A stretch of 64,000 bases of DNA from Alternaria dauci. Lineage: Eukaryota > Ascomycota > Dothideomycetes > Pleosporales > Pleosporaceae. Numbering within the stretch: the first letter of the stretch is position 1; every line of letters starts with the position of its first letter. Shown one piece after another: positions 11,635 to 22,008 of the stretch. The position numbers and the translations under genes are program-made. Below the pieces are notes generated by a model, which was given only the letters and a program-made list of their open reading frames with translations, searched no databases and was not told where the DNA came from. Location of the stretch: contig NC_091272.1 in the NCBI RefSeq assembly GCF_042100115.1, positions 2,542,001 through 2,606,000 on the forward strand, read 5' to 3'.

Positions 11635-13463
11635 TCAGACACGGATGCTATGGAAGCTGTCTCTGAAATGCTTCGCATCTAGCCAACATGTTAGTTTCGA
11701 TCGGCATAGGCAGCGTGGAAGTGACGTACCCTCTGATGAAGTAAAGGTCAACCGGTATTTGCCCGTTGGGCCTTTGGGCAGCCTGTAGCTGTCACTGAAA
11801 ACATAGGGATGCAGCTTCTCGAACTGGATTGTATCAGGACCAACGCGCTTCATCCAGTCGCTTCGTCCAACATATTGCGTGACGAATGCAGTCCAGATAG
11901 GGATCGTGTTCAGCGGTCCGCGGCGAGCAGTAGCTTCAAATCGTACACAGCCTGAATCTGTGTCATAGTAGATGCGGAAGGCGTGGAGATACCTCTTATC
12001 AGTCGTCTCACTAAACAAAGTCAGCATAAGAAATGAAGCCAAGACTGTCCACTTACCCGGAAAACACAATCTTCTCTCCAGGAACGAAGACATCCTCCAG
12101 GCCCTCTGCGATACCGGTCTGATCCTGGCGCTTCATAGCGACGGCGGTGCAATAAAACAACACCATGCCTGTGAGCATGTCAGAACGGTTTTCATCATCA
12201 CTCCAAGTCTACTCACGCTCATATAGAGGGAAGCGCAATCTGGCCCACAAGTCAAGTCGACCATCTTCACGATTGACCCGACATAGCCGCAAAGATGATC
12301 CTGCGCGCCGCAGTGCCAATGCGGTGATTGGGATCTGGTGCCTCAGGCGATTCCCCTCGGCATCCATAGTGAGGAAGAGTATTCGTGCGCGATTGTCATC
12401 AGCTCTCCAGTATATCCTTACCCAAACATTTGTTGCTTCGAATGGTAGTTCCAAGACCTTCTCAAAACCATCACTATCTAGCATCTCAATTACTCGGGGC
12501 TCGTCTCGTCCAAAGCACTTGGTGCGCTCTGCAGGGCTTTGGAAAGGAGTGGAACCGTGGCGACCATCGAATATCTTCATTGCCCAGTGAGCAACCGGCT
12601 CAGAGTCTGTCGATTGACTCGAATAAGCCTGTGATGATGCAGATGAATACGTGGGCGACTGAGGGATCTCTGGAACTGGTGGTGGGACGAAAGGAATGTC
12701 TCCTATGCCTCCCCACGTCGGTGCAATATGAGATCGATGGGGCAGTGGTATCTGTGGTGCTTGATATGCGTACTGAGGCGCCGGATACGTAGGGTGCTGG
12801 TGTATTTTCGGTCTGGGCACTTTTGGGGAAGGCGGCTGCGGCGTCTTAGCGACGCCCTTCCCATTGCCATGTACCGAGAGCCTGCTAAAGTAGGATTCGA
12901 CCGGCGCGGGTTTTTGCTTCTTGAGTAATCTTGATAGAAGAACTTTGAATTTGGCCAATTCCACGTCGTCATCCTCCCTGAAGCCCGTTAGCCATTCTGT
13001 TGGACTGCTTTGCTATTGGTACTCACCCTTTCAAAGCATCATGCATACCCTGCAGATACGTTCTAAAGGTCTCAAATCTTTTGGGCAGGGACATGCCCTG
13101 TGTGGTGAAATCCGCAAGCGCATCTTCCCAGATAATTGCGTGTGGTGGCGTGCCCGGAAAAGCACCTGGTGCAGTGTGTCTGCTCTTCTTGGATTTGTTG
13201 AAGATATCTTGCACATCGTCAAGCGTGTAGCCCAAGCTTGGAAGACAGACCTCTAGATCCTTCAGGATGTGGCCTGCATACCTGCCATAGCGGGACAATT
13301 CCAGCGCATCGTGCAATTCATGCAGAGCGTGCGATATGGCAAACAGTTCGGCAATGTGGCTTCTGATGTCCTTGCGATATTGCGGAATCTCCCCTTCAAA
13401 CGAGAGAAGGCCTGCTGCGGTCTCCTCAGCTTCCTTGGCGTAGTCGAGAAGTCGCCAGTCCAT
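11635..13463 (-). CDS. conserved-type fungal protein of unknown function, 544 residues
   Basis: Five exons: 13463-13027, 12977-12217, 12168-12057, 12010-11730 and 11678-11635; introns of 46-51 bp all have good donors, branch sites and AGs, and every join keeps frame. Residues 1-145 are helical (MDWRLLDYAKEAEETAAGLL) and resemble N-terminal helical domains found in fungal signalling proteins. About 165-260 is a Pro/Ser/Tyr-rich linker. The C-terminal half is beta-rich (VWVRIYWRADDNRARILFL, KRYLHAFRIYYDTDSG) and could be a tandem PH-like fold, which is inference. No catalytic motif or membrane segment. I do not recognise a named family; the multi-exon coding structure makes the gene itself convincing. 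Confidence 0.8.
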
Positions 13464-14551
13464 GGTGGAGTGCGTGCCAGGGTAGATAGCCGAAACGAAA
13501 GATTAGTAGCCACGCATGCTTTAGACGTCTGGGAATTGGCAGGAAAGGGAACAAGAAGTCGCTCGAGCGATGGTGCTACGAGTTGAGCGTCTGGGGTAGA
13601 TCTCTGGTGGCATGCGCACTTGAGGAGGGTCGGCTCTTGACGTGTTTATGCAGCAGCACGCCGGTGAGAAAGCCAATGACCTATGCCGACAAAATCCCTT
13701 ACCAAGCCTGCACGTAGCCCGCAGTTCTCGCTTCCTCTTTCCCACGATTTTTCTGTTCAACTAGTTTGGCCCCCAATTCTAGGGACTGGAAACCCATAGT
13801 GCCAGATTTCTGTACGCAATTGTGCTGCGGTGCTGGGGCGACACGCTATTCTGGACAAGCGGAGGCGCCACTCCGGCACAATGGCTGCAGCGCTGTGCTG
13901 TCCGACGAAGGAGGAGAACGTCTTCATCTTGCCGATTTGCATGACAATGTATATCGAAGCGTCCAGTGCGTTCGACTTGATGACATCGTTCGTCTGCATG
14001 TCGGCTACTGGCGCTGCGGAACGGTGTTCTGCTTAACCTTCTCCACTATGGCATGGACTAGTCCTGCAATGTAAGCAATATCTGTTCAACAGCCGATAGA
14101 GATGTCGATGCTGTGGTTGCGTGAAGATGTGCGGCTTGACGTGTGTCAACTGGTTGATAGACAGAAAGGCACCACGCGTGAGCTGAGTATCAACGGCCGG
14201 ACATGGAGCACAAAGTCAAGTGTTTCCCACCTAAAGAGACATGCGCAAAATGACTGCGGGTGTTTCAAGATAAATATTGGATAGCAGTGTCAATATATAC
14301 GTGCTGGAAAAAAGGAGCAAAGCTGCGCCTCACTTTGTCCAAGCCACCACAATGGGGGCTACAAGTCAGCCCCATGAGCCCCCTTCCAAGGCAACCATAT
14401 GTACAGTCGAAGCTCAATGATTTGTTTTGGTTGGGTACTAGTGCGGGACCATGACTTGTACGGCATTGACGGCCAATCTGTCTACTTGGCGGCAAGACGT
14501 TACTTGGGCATACACACAGCCGCTGGCCGTCCGTCCGTCCAAGACGGGTGT
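13464..14551. other. intergenic, 1.1 kb
   Basis: Contains overlapping 80-100 codon open frames on both strands around 13757-14074, including an ATG-started minus frame (13999-13757), but neither shows a domain, signal peptide or splice pattern. The remainder is promoter for the 544-residue protein gene and 3' sequence of riboflavin synthase. I find no RNA gene. Confidence 0.5.
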
Positions 14552-15365
14552 CTATGCCTTTCCAAGAGCCTTCAGCCTCTCGTCGACTAGTTTCGAGACC
14601 ATCTTCTCGAGTATCGCAAATTCGCCGTTTGACGACCCCTCAAAGTATCCAGCCACACTCTTCTCGACGTATTTGCCGACCTGGTCCACCTCGACGTTGA
14701 CATCGTCGCCCGGCTTCTTGCCGGCTGTGACTACTTTCTCCTGCGTGTAGGCTATCAACATGACCTCCCACCAGCCCTCAGGCCCGTCTTGCACCTTGGT
14801 AACAGTCAAGCTGGCTCCGTCGATGGTGACGTAGCCCTTCTCGACAATGTATCGGAGCACCGAAGGATCGCGAGGTTTGAAGCGGAAGGTGAGGGCGTTG
14901 CCGTCGGGCGTTACCGACTCGATGGTGGCGATGGTGTCGACATGGCCCTGGACGAAGTGGCCGCCCATGCGCGTGTTGGCCGAGACGGCGCGCTCCAGGT
15001 TGACTTTGGAGCCCTCTTTCAGCGACCCCAGGTTGGTGCGCCGGAGGGTTTCGGGAGCGCATCCAATCTTGAACGACGACTTGGTGAACTCGGTGACGGT
15101 GAGACAGGTTCCTGGCCGAGTCAGACGACGGACAGCATCAGACTGGTGCGCGCATCATACCATTGACGCTGACGCTGTCACCCAAATGGGCGTCGCCCAG
15201 TATCTCGTCACATCCGGAAATGGTCAACGATGTCCCGCCGCCGCCCGAGGCTGTCTGGTCGAGCTTCTCAAGGGCGGCAACAGCTAGCCACTATCAGCCG
15301 AGCCGAACGCAAGGGACAATGCATCGTTGCTTACTGCCAATGGTTTCAACGAGACCAGTAAACAT
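14552..15365 (-). CDS. RIB5: riboflavin synthase
   Basis: Exons 15365-15335, 15283-15161 and 15111-14552 (introns of 51 and 49 bp), 237 residues, normal for the trimeric alpha-type enzyme. It starts with the invariant MFTGLVETIG and contains two lumazine-binding repeats: the first with DSVSVNGTCLTVT, the second with GHFVQGHVDTIA and GYVTIDGASLTVT. It dismutates two molecules of 6,7-dimethyl-8-ribityllumazine to riboflavin plus the pyrimidinedione, the last step of riboflavin synthesis, in the cytosol. The start codon lies only 139 bp from the start of the divergent CoA-transferase gene, so the promoter must be shared or very compact. Assignment secure. Confidence 0.97.
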
Positions 15366-15504
15366 GGTGGGCTGTGGGTGATTGGAGAAGGAAGGTTGGT
15401 GGGGGTCTGCGGCTAACCACGAGCCTCGGAACTGCTTAGGCATGCCGTCGAAACATTTCCGTCACCAGGCACATGTCGCCATTCTACCTGGCATCAACCC
15501 AATA
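15366..15504. promoter_or_regulatory. 139-bp bidirectional promoter
   Basis: The start codons of riboflavin synthase (-) and the CoA-transferase (+) are separated by just 139 bp, so both 5' UTRs and core promoters must fit here or overlap. No TATA box is evident on either strand. Regulatory role inferred from spacing. Confidence 0.6.
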
Positions 15505-17249
15505 ATGACAAACATGTTATTTAGACGCTCAACATGTGCTTTTCAAACAAGTCTGTCAGTTTTACGGTCGAATCGGACACGACCTGGCCATGTTCGACGA
15601 CTAGCTACTGCAGCGTCAAGTGCAGATGCGTCCAATCTACCTCTCGCCGGCATCAAAGTCCTTGACATGACAAGAGTGCTCGCTGGAGTAAGTTGTGGCC
15701 TATCAGATCACGATCATCCCTTCTAATTTCTAGTAGCCGTATTGCACACAAATACTGGGTGATCTTGGGTACGCGTCGGATGACCCTGTATGGACCAACA
15801 ATCGAGGTTGGCAGTATGCAAGATTCCAACATTGACAATGCACTAGAGCGGACGTGATCAAAATTGAACATCCAACAAGGGGAGGCAAGCTGCGGCACAC
15901 ACCATAACACCTTGTCGGAACTAATTGGTATGCCTAGATGACACACGAGCATGGGGGCCACCCTACGCCAAGTACACCGACAACCAGGAAGGACCGGGAG
16001 AGAGTGCGTACTACCTGGGTGTGAGTTTGGCGATGAATCTCTGACTTTCTGAACTTACCAACAACAGGTCAATCGCAACAAACGATCGATAGGTCTGTCC
16101 TTTCAGCATCCAGCTGGTGTAGACATTTTGCATCGTCTGGTCAAGGAATGCGATGTACTCGTTGAGAACTATCTCCCAGGATCTCTAGCAAAGTACGCCA
16201 TGGACTACGACTCCGTCTCAAAGATCAATCCGGGTATCATCTACGCCAGCATCACGGGGTATGGACAAACAGGCCCGTACCGCAATAGAGCAGGTTACGA
16301 TGTCATGGTTGAAGCGTACATTTTCCCAACACTATGTTCCTTTGACGAGACTGATACTAACACTTCTCAGCGAGATGGGCCTAATGCATATAACTGGAAC
16401 TCGTGACGGGCCACCTGTAAAGGTAGGCGTAGCAGTAACCGATCTCACAACCGGTCTCTACACGTCCAATTCCATCATCGCTGCCCTCTTCGGACGCCTG
16501 AGAAAGCCGAATAGTAAGGGCCAACACATCGACGTTGCCTTGTCAGATTGCCAAGTTGCCACTCTAGCAAATATTGCCAGCTCCTGCCTCATCAGTGGGG
16601 AGCGCGACACTGGGCGCTGGGGGACTTCACACCCGTCGATTGTACCGTACAAAGCCTTCAAGACGTCGGACGGGGATATCTTGCTGGGTGGAGGCAATGA
16701 TAGACTGTACGGTGTATTATGTAATAAGCTGGGGAAGCCTGAATGGATTATTGATGACAGGTTCAAAACGAACGCGTCAAGGGTTCAGCACAGGGACGAA
16801 TTGGAAGACCTGATCGAAAAAGAAACGAGAAAGAAGAGTACACAGGAGTTGCTAGACTTGCTAGAAGGAAGCGGCATGCGTAAGTACCATCAACCATGCA
16901 CGCAATTGTTCTTGACTAACAACGATAGCATATGCTGCTATCAACGACGTACAGGATACACTGAACCACGAACACGGTATGTCTACAATCTTGTCCAAGT
17001 GTAGTTTTCTTAACCTGTATTGATTCTTTTCGTGCAGTTCTCGCAAGAGACATGGTCAAGGAAGTACACCACCCGGCATGCGGACCCATCAAACTAGTCA
17101 ATACGCCTGTGAAATGGTCTGAGTCGGCTCCAGGCATACGTCTTCCTCCACCCACTCTTGGTCAGCATACGGACGAGATACTTTGTGCGACGCTGGGCAT
17201 GAGTCAAGAAGAGGTGGAGGCTTTGCGCAGTGGAGGAGTTGTCGCCTAG
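15505..17249 (+). CDS. family III (CaiB/BaiF) CoA-transferase, SUGCT-like, mitochondrial
   Basis: Eight exons: 15505-15687, 15737-15768, 15847-15884, 15938-16020, 16068-16315, 16371-16879, 16929-16976 and 17038-17249, giving 450 residues. The N-terminus (MLFRRSTCAFQTSLSVLRSN...RRLATA) is a typical mitochondrial presequence. Core motifs follow: GIKVLDMTRVLAGPYCTQIL, GADVIKIEHPTRGDDTRAWG, VNRNKRSIGL, LVENYLPG, TGYGQTGPY and GYDVMVEA; the Asp of GYD is the family's catalytic residue. Then GLMHITG, RWGTSHPSIVPYKAFKT, GSGMPYAAINDV and a C-terminal LPPPTLGQHT. This pattern is closest to human SUGCT (succinate/glutarate-CoA transferase), so CoA transfer between dicarboxylates in mitochondria is likely but unproven. 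The third intron (15885-15937) uses a GC donor. Exons 2 and 3 are only 32 and 38 nt. Confidence 0.93.
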
Positions 17250-17584
17250 GTCCATGCTCGATGCAGCAACTCACGTCTCGGTGAAGGACACGGTATACAA
17301 TCTCCAATAGGTCGCAGGTAGATGGTCCATGTTTGGCGAAAGCAACCAGAGAAATACATCTAATGACCGCTGGGGTGTTCTCTTTCCGATGGGCACCCCA
17401 CTCTCTGTCACGTGTCAGTGCGTCATGGCGTGTCGTGGGTAGCGCGTTGGTCGTCTAGGGCAACGGCGTTCTGGCCATGTTGACCGACACGCGCGCGCAC
17501 GGCCATCTCCACACGGATCTGGTGCACCACAGTCGACCGACATTTGGTCTGCATCTCCCAAAGACGAAATTAACACAGGCAAAC
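17250..17584. other. intergenic, tandem genes
   Basis: 335 bp between the CoA-transferase stop and the kinesin start. An in-frame ATG at about 17477 could extend the kinesin, but the added residues are not conserved-looking; I read this as 3' UTR plus promoter. Confidence 0.5.
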
Positions 17585-19766
17585 ATGGAGTCTCCGTCGC
17601 GACCCTCGAGTGCGTTGTTCGATGTCTTTCTGCGTCTGCGCCCTTCCAACTCTGCAAGTGCGCGCTTCCTCAGCGTCGAAGAGAGCGAGAACAGCCATGC
17701 CACGCACATCACCATACAACCGCCTACCCAAGACAAGCGCAAGCGCGCTGTTGAGCGATTCGCCTTTACCCAAGTCTTTGAGGAAGATGCGCGACAAATG
17801 GATCTATTCAAGGGCACTGGTGTGGTTCCCATGATCGAGGGCGTCATGGGCGCACCGGGCCACCACGGGCGAGATGGACTGCTGGCAACGCTGGGCTGCA
17901 CGGGATCAGGCAAGGTACATTTATCTCAATTCAAGAAGAGCAACTGGAACTCGCTGTATTGACGCGAGCACAGAGTCACACCATCCTTGGTACCAAGTCC
18001 CAGCGCGGCCTCGTCCAGATGACGCTGGATGTCATCTTCCAAGCATGCGACGAGCAGCTCGTACAGTCCTTCTATGGTGCCCCGGCATTCTCTTCACTGG
18101 CAACAGCAGATGTGTCCGAAGCACAAATGTTCACAGCAACCGCATACATCGACTCAATGTACGGCGACGACCAGTCCGGACGCTACTCACGAGCGCAGAC
18201 CCCCATGGCGGTAAGTTGATACACGAGGCTCTGCGTGGCACTCTCCCACGAACAACAGCTAATAAACGCGACAGGACTGTAGCATGTTCTCCACAGGAAG
18301 CACGTATAAATCAAATAAGATGCCACGTCCGTCAACGCTGCCATCGTTGCCTTCTGTCGCCGACATTCAGATACCCACAGACCCCGACGCGGAATACGCC
18401 ATCGTCATGTCCATGTACGAAGTATACAATGACCGCATCTTCGACCTGCTGGGCGGGAACACGGCAAAGAACAAGCAGCCAAACGTAAAACGAAGGGCTT
18501 TGCTCTTTAAGAACACAGAGAAAAGCCCAGACCGCAAGCTTGTCGCTGGTCTCACCAAGATCATCTGTGGAAGCTTCGAGGAAGCCATGATGGTGCTGGA
18601 GACTGGTCTCATGGAGCGCAAGGTCACTGGCACTGGCAGCAATGCTGTGAGCTCGCGAAGCCATGGCTTTTTCCATATCGAAATCAAGAAGAGGGATGCA
18701 AAACGCAAAGGCCCCTGGTCAAGCAGTAACCTCACCATCGTTGACCTGGCAGGATCAGAACGTGCTCGCAACGCCAAAACTGCGGGCGAGACCCTTGCCG
18801 AAGCTGGCAAAATCAACGAGTCCCTCATGTATCTGGGTCAGTGTATGCAGATGCAGTCCGACAACCAAGGAGGCTCAAAGGTACATATTTGCATCCATCT
18901 GCGTAATTCCTCGACTGACATGCATCCAGAACATTGTGCCATTCCGCCAATGCAAGCTCACCGAACTCCTCTTCTCAAACTCGTTCCCTACCTCCGCTCG
19001 CCAAGCACAATCGCACCGCCAGCCTCAAAAGTCCATCATGGTCGTGACGGCAGACCCCAAAGGCGACTACAACGCCACATCTCAGATCCTTCGCTACTCA
19101 GCCCTGGCCCGCGAGGTCTCCGTCCCGCGAGTGCCGTCTACCTCGGACATCATCTTGTCCGGTGCACCACACAAGCGCCCTGGCACAGCTTGCTCAGGCC
19201 GCGCGACTCCTTCGGGCCGTACAACTCCTTCGGTCGTCATGGAAGAGCTCGAATATGCCAACGCCGAAATTGCACGCCTCACAGCAGAAATCGAAATCTT
19301 CGCCCTTCGCCTCTCGGAAGAGACAGCTCGCCGGAAAGCAGCCGAGTCGTCCTGGGCCGCAGCCGAAGACCACATGGTGGACCTTGAACAGGAAATTCGC
19401 GACGAATGCTATCATGAGATGGAAGCAGCCGTCGACCAAGAACGCCGAAGATGGCAAGCTGCCCTGGACAACGAGCAAGACAACCAGCAAGCGCACATAG
19501 ATGCCAAGGTCGACGTCGTCATCCGAGCAACAAGGGCACAGATGAAGCAAGATATCAAAGTTTACGAAGACCCGGATCCAGAACTCAGAGACCGGGTCGA
19601 CGAGCTGGAACGCGAAAACGAGATGCTGCGGGCCAAGCTGGAAGCCAAGGAGCGTGAGACGCAGCAAAGATCTGCGAGCCCTGTCAAGAAGATGAGGATT
19701 CTCAAGAGTAAAAAGTGGGAAGACCCTGAACGCGCAATGGGCGAGTTCGGCATCGACGATGAATGA
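17585..19766 (+). CDS. kinesin-like motor protein
   Basis: Exons 17585-17914, 17974-18210, 18275-18880 and 18930-19766 (introns of 59, 64 and 49 bp), 669 residues. The motor domain starts at the N-terminus: DVFLRLRPSN, P-loop GCTGSGKSHT (104-113, with C-T in place of the common QT), switch I NAVSSRSHGFF (from residue 312), switch II VDLAGSERA (from 345), and the microtubule-binding NIVPFRQCKLTELL. A predicted coiled coil follows (EELEYANAEIARLTAEIEIF; DRVDELERENEMLRAKLEAK) with a basic C-terminus. The motor contains insertions between P-loop and switch I, which together with N-terminal placement is reminiscent of kinesin-6 (MKLP/Klp9) proteins of the anaphase spindle; that subfamily call is inference. 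First intron splits exactly after the P-loop lysine. Confidence 0.9.
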
Positions 19767-20126
19767 GCGACGACGTTAACGGCCTCGTAATGAGAGCATG
19801 CATGGATTGGCGTTTACTGAATTATTTTAATCTGTTGGGTATGGGGGTAACAAGGTGGTACTTTTACACCTGTTTCTTGCTTAGCCATGTTTCTCGAGAT
19901 ACCACGCATTTATTTAATCGAATCTTGTTTTACTTCGACTACACGATCACTAGATGATCGTGTTGTTGCATTGTATTAGTATAAGCGTGCTTCGGAAGCG
20001 TCATTCTGGCTCAAGTCAAGCTTGCCCTTGCCCTATAATATTAGCCATTAGTCGCTCCATATCATCGTCCTCCATATCAGACAGTTCCCCATCCGCACTC
20101 TCTGCTAGCACCTCTCTAGCAGCATG
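19767..20126. other. convergent intergenic segment with coding-like tail
   Basis: 360 bp between kinesin and PHD-protein stops. On the minus strand, 20126-20016 continues the PHD reading frame beyond its TAG and looks coding (see separate entry and finding). The rest is AT-rich 3' UTR material. Confidence 0.6.
20016..20126 (-). other. in-frame extension after the PHD gene stop
   Basis: Directly downstream of the TAG at 20129-20127 the same frame stays open for 36 codons to a TGA at 20018-20016. It encodes an acidic, helical stretch with REVLAESADGELSD and MEDDDMERLMANII, whose composition is like the rest of the protein and unlike a 3' UTR. It may be a lost C-terminus (nonsense change), a read-through product or a sequencing error. 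No intron of reasonable size removes the TAG. Confidence 0.5.
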
Positions 20127-21765
20127 CTAGGCTACTTTCTGTCCGTCGCCCATGGCGTCCATTGTGCCATCTGCGCCCATGCCCGTCCCGTCCCCCTTCC
20201 ACCCATGGCTAAACACTTCAAAATTGTCGTCGACGAGCCAATTCAGGTCTTCGCTCTCTGGGCGTAGTGTCCGTGCGAGTCCGTTACCGGCTTTGGGGTA
20301 GTGTGCTGGTGGATCCGTGTCGTAACCATCGTCTTCTTCGTACTGGTTGCCGGCCAGGTCTATGGTTGTGCGTGGCTGGTGGCTGCTCTCGCCAAGCAGC
20401 TGCGCTTCTGCAGGGTCCATTTCCGAGTGTGGATGCGACGAAAACTGCGGTGTGTGGTTTGTTGTGTGGCCCTCTGGAGGCGAGGTCATCTGGGCAAGAC
20501 CGAAGTTTGATGGGGGTTGATAATTAGCGTAGTGGTGGGTAGTCGAAGATTGTTGTTGTTGTTGCTGCTGTTGCTGTTGCTGTTGCTGCTGCGTTTCCGA
20601 CTTGATAGCAGTGAAGCTTGTTGTGAGATTCTTTACATTTGGGGGAAATATGGGCAGCTCTGGATGTCGAATTGTGGCTGTTAGAAGGAGGCCGACTAGT
20701 TGGTTGTGTGGGAGCGTGTTAAAGTATGCGCGTTTCTGCTGGTATTAGCATGGATCTGACCTTCGCTACGGCATAGACATACCTCGTCTATAGTCAGGTC
20801 CTCGGCCGCAATCAGATTCTGTGCGCCTTCCACGACGGTCTGCTTGGCCCGTATACATGGTCCGCATAGCCACTCTTTCTCAAGCACCGTGACAACCTCG
20901 TTGTCGATGGGCGGGTTGTGGCAGTATTGATGATATGCGGTACTACACGCATCACAGAATACTATGCGGTTGTTGGACGGATCCGTCTCTCGATGACAGG
21001 TCTTACACTTTGCAGCAAGTAGGGTCTTGGTCGACTTCCTCCGCTTGACACCTTGAGCCGGCTCTGGAATGGTGGGTACGAATGCGACGGGCTTGTTCAC
21101 ACTTCGGCCGGACTTTGTTCGTGTGGGTAGCGGGGTGTACGAGTCGGAGACGTCGGAGTCGTCGTTGTCGTTCTACACCATGTTAGCATACCGTCTCAGA
21201 GCACACGACAATGACTGACGTCGCTCTCCTCGTCGCTCTCGGAACGTTTCCGCTTGCCACCTCTGCCCCCGCGTCCACCACGCCCTCCACGACCCCGTCC
21301 GCGCCCTCTGCCCGATGCACGACCAGACGAAGGGCCCGAAGGCGATGCGCCAACTTCCGTCTTCAGCCCACTTGGCGTGCTGACTCTTCCGCCTCTTCCT
21401 CTCCGTCCAGTACTCGCAGCTGGCGGAGGCGTCGGCAGCTTGTCGCTGGTAACGTAACTCTGCAAGATCTCTGCCCGCTTCGCCTCAAAGGCAGCACTTC
21501 CGGCGGCATGGCCATTCTTTCCTTGGAGGCGTTCAAGAATCGCAGCGGTAGAAGCCGAGTACTGGGCAAAGTTTGGGCCTCCAGCAGCGCCGCTATTTGT
21601 GGGAAAGGTCGACATTTGCGACGGCCATGTAGGTGGCATGGGCATTGTCGACTGCGCTTCTGCATGTAGGTGCGGAGGAGCGGACATAGTGGCTGCGCCG
21701 CCGATCGCGTTTGGCGTGCCATTGCCAGCGCTCGGTTGACTGGTTGGCGCATTTGGCGCATCCAT
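20127..21765 (-). CDS. PHD-finger protein with basic/RG-rich and polyglutamine regions
   Basis: Exons 21765-21220, 21172-20783 and 20738-20127, 515 residues to the first stop. An N-terminal Pro/Ala/Ser-rich region is followed by RGRGRGRGGRGG and KRKRSESDEESD. A canonical PHD zinc finger lies at about 220-270: CKTCHRETD, FCDACSTAYHQYCHNPP and WLCGPC give the C4HC3 ligands. Then comes a 14-residue polyGln tract and an acidic C-terminus. PHD fingers read histone H3 tails, so a chromatin-regulator role is likely; the complex is not identifiable. The second intron ends in a tandem CAGCAG acceptor (exon start 20738 or 20735, one Gln difference). The frame continues for 36 sensible codons past the TAG, so this protein may be truncated. 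Confidence 0.85.
20550..20591 (-). repeat. CAG/CAA polyglutamine tract (14 codons)
   Basis: Fourteen consecutive Gln codons, mixed CAG and CAA, in the third exon of the PHD-finger gene. The mixture slows slippage, but length variation between strains is likely. Confidence 0.9.
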
Positions 21766-22008
21766 CCTGCTCTGACAAGCTCCGCGACTGGGCCTGGACA
21801 GCTAAGAATGATGCGATTGTGCTCGTTGAGCAGATGAACAGCCCGCTGCCGCATGTCCATCACTCGGAGAGAAGCCGCGATCGCGGCCCAAGCTTCACGC
21901 TAGCGAGTAAGAAGACGTCGCGTTGCATCACCGGTCCGCATGCTCTCAGAACAAAGTGTGAAGAATCATTCGAGTTGCCAAGTGCTATGTACTGCGCCAA
22001 GTGCTTGT

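Noticed and set aside
13757..13999. ATG-started 80-codon minus-strand frame, with an overlapping plus-strand frame
   Set aside because: Both strands are open over the same bases, no domain or secretion signal, and no splice-consistent extension. Could be revisited with transcripts.
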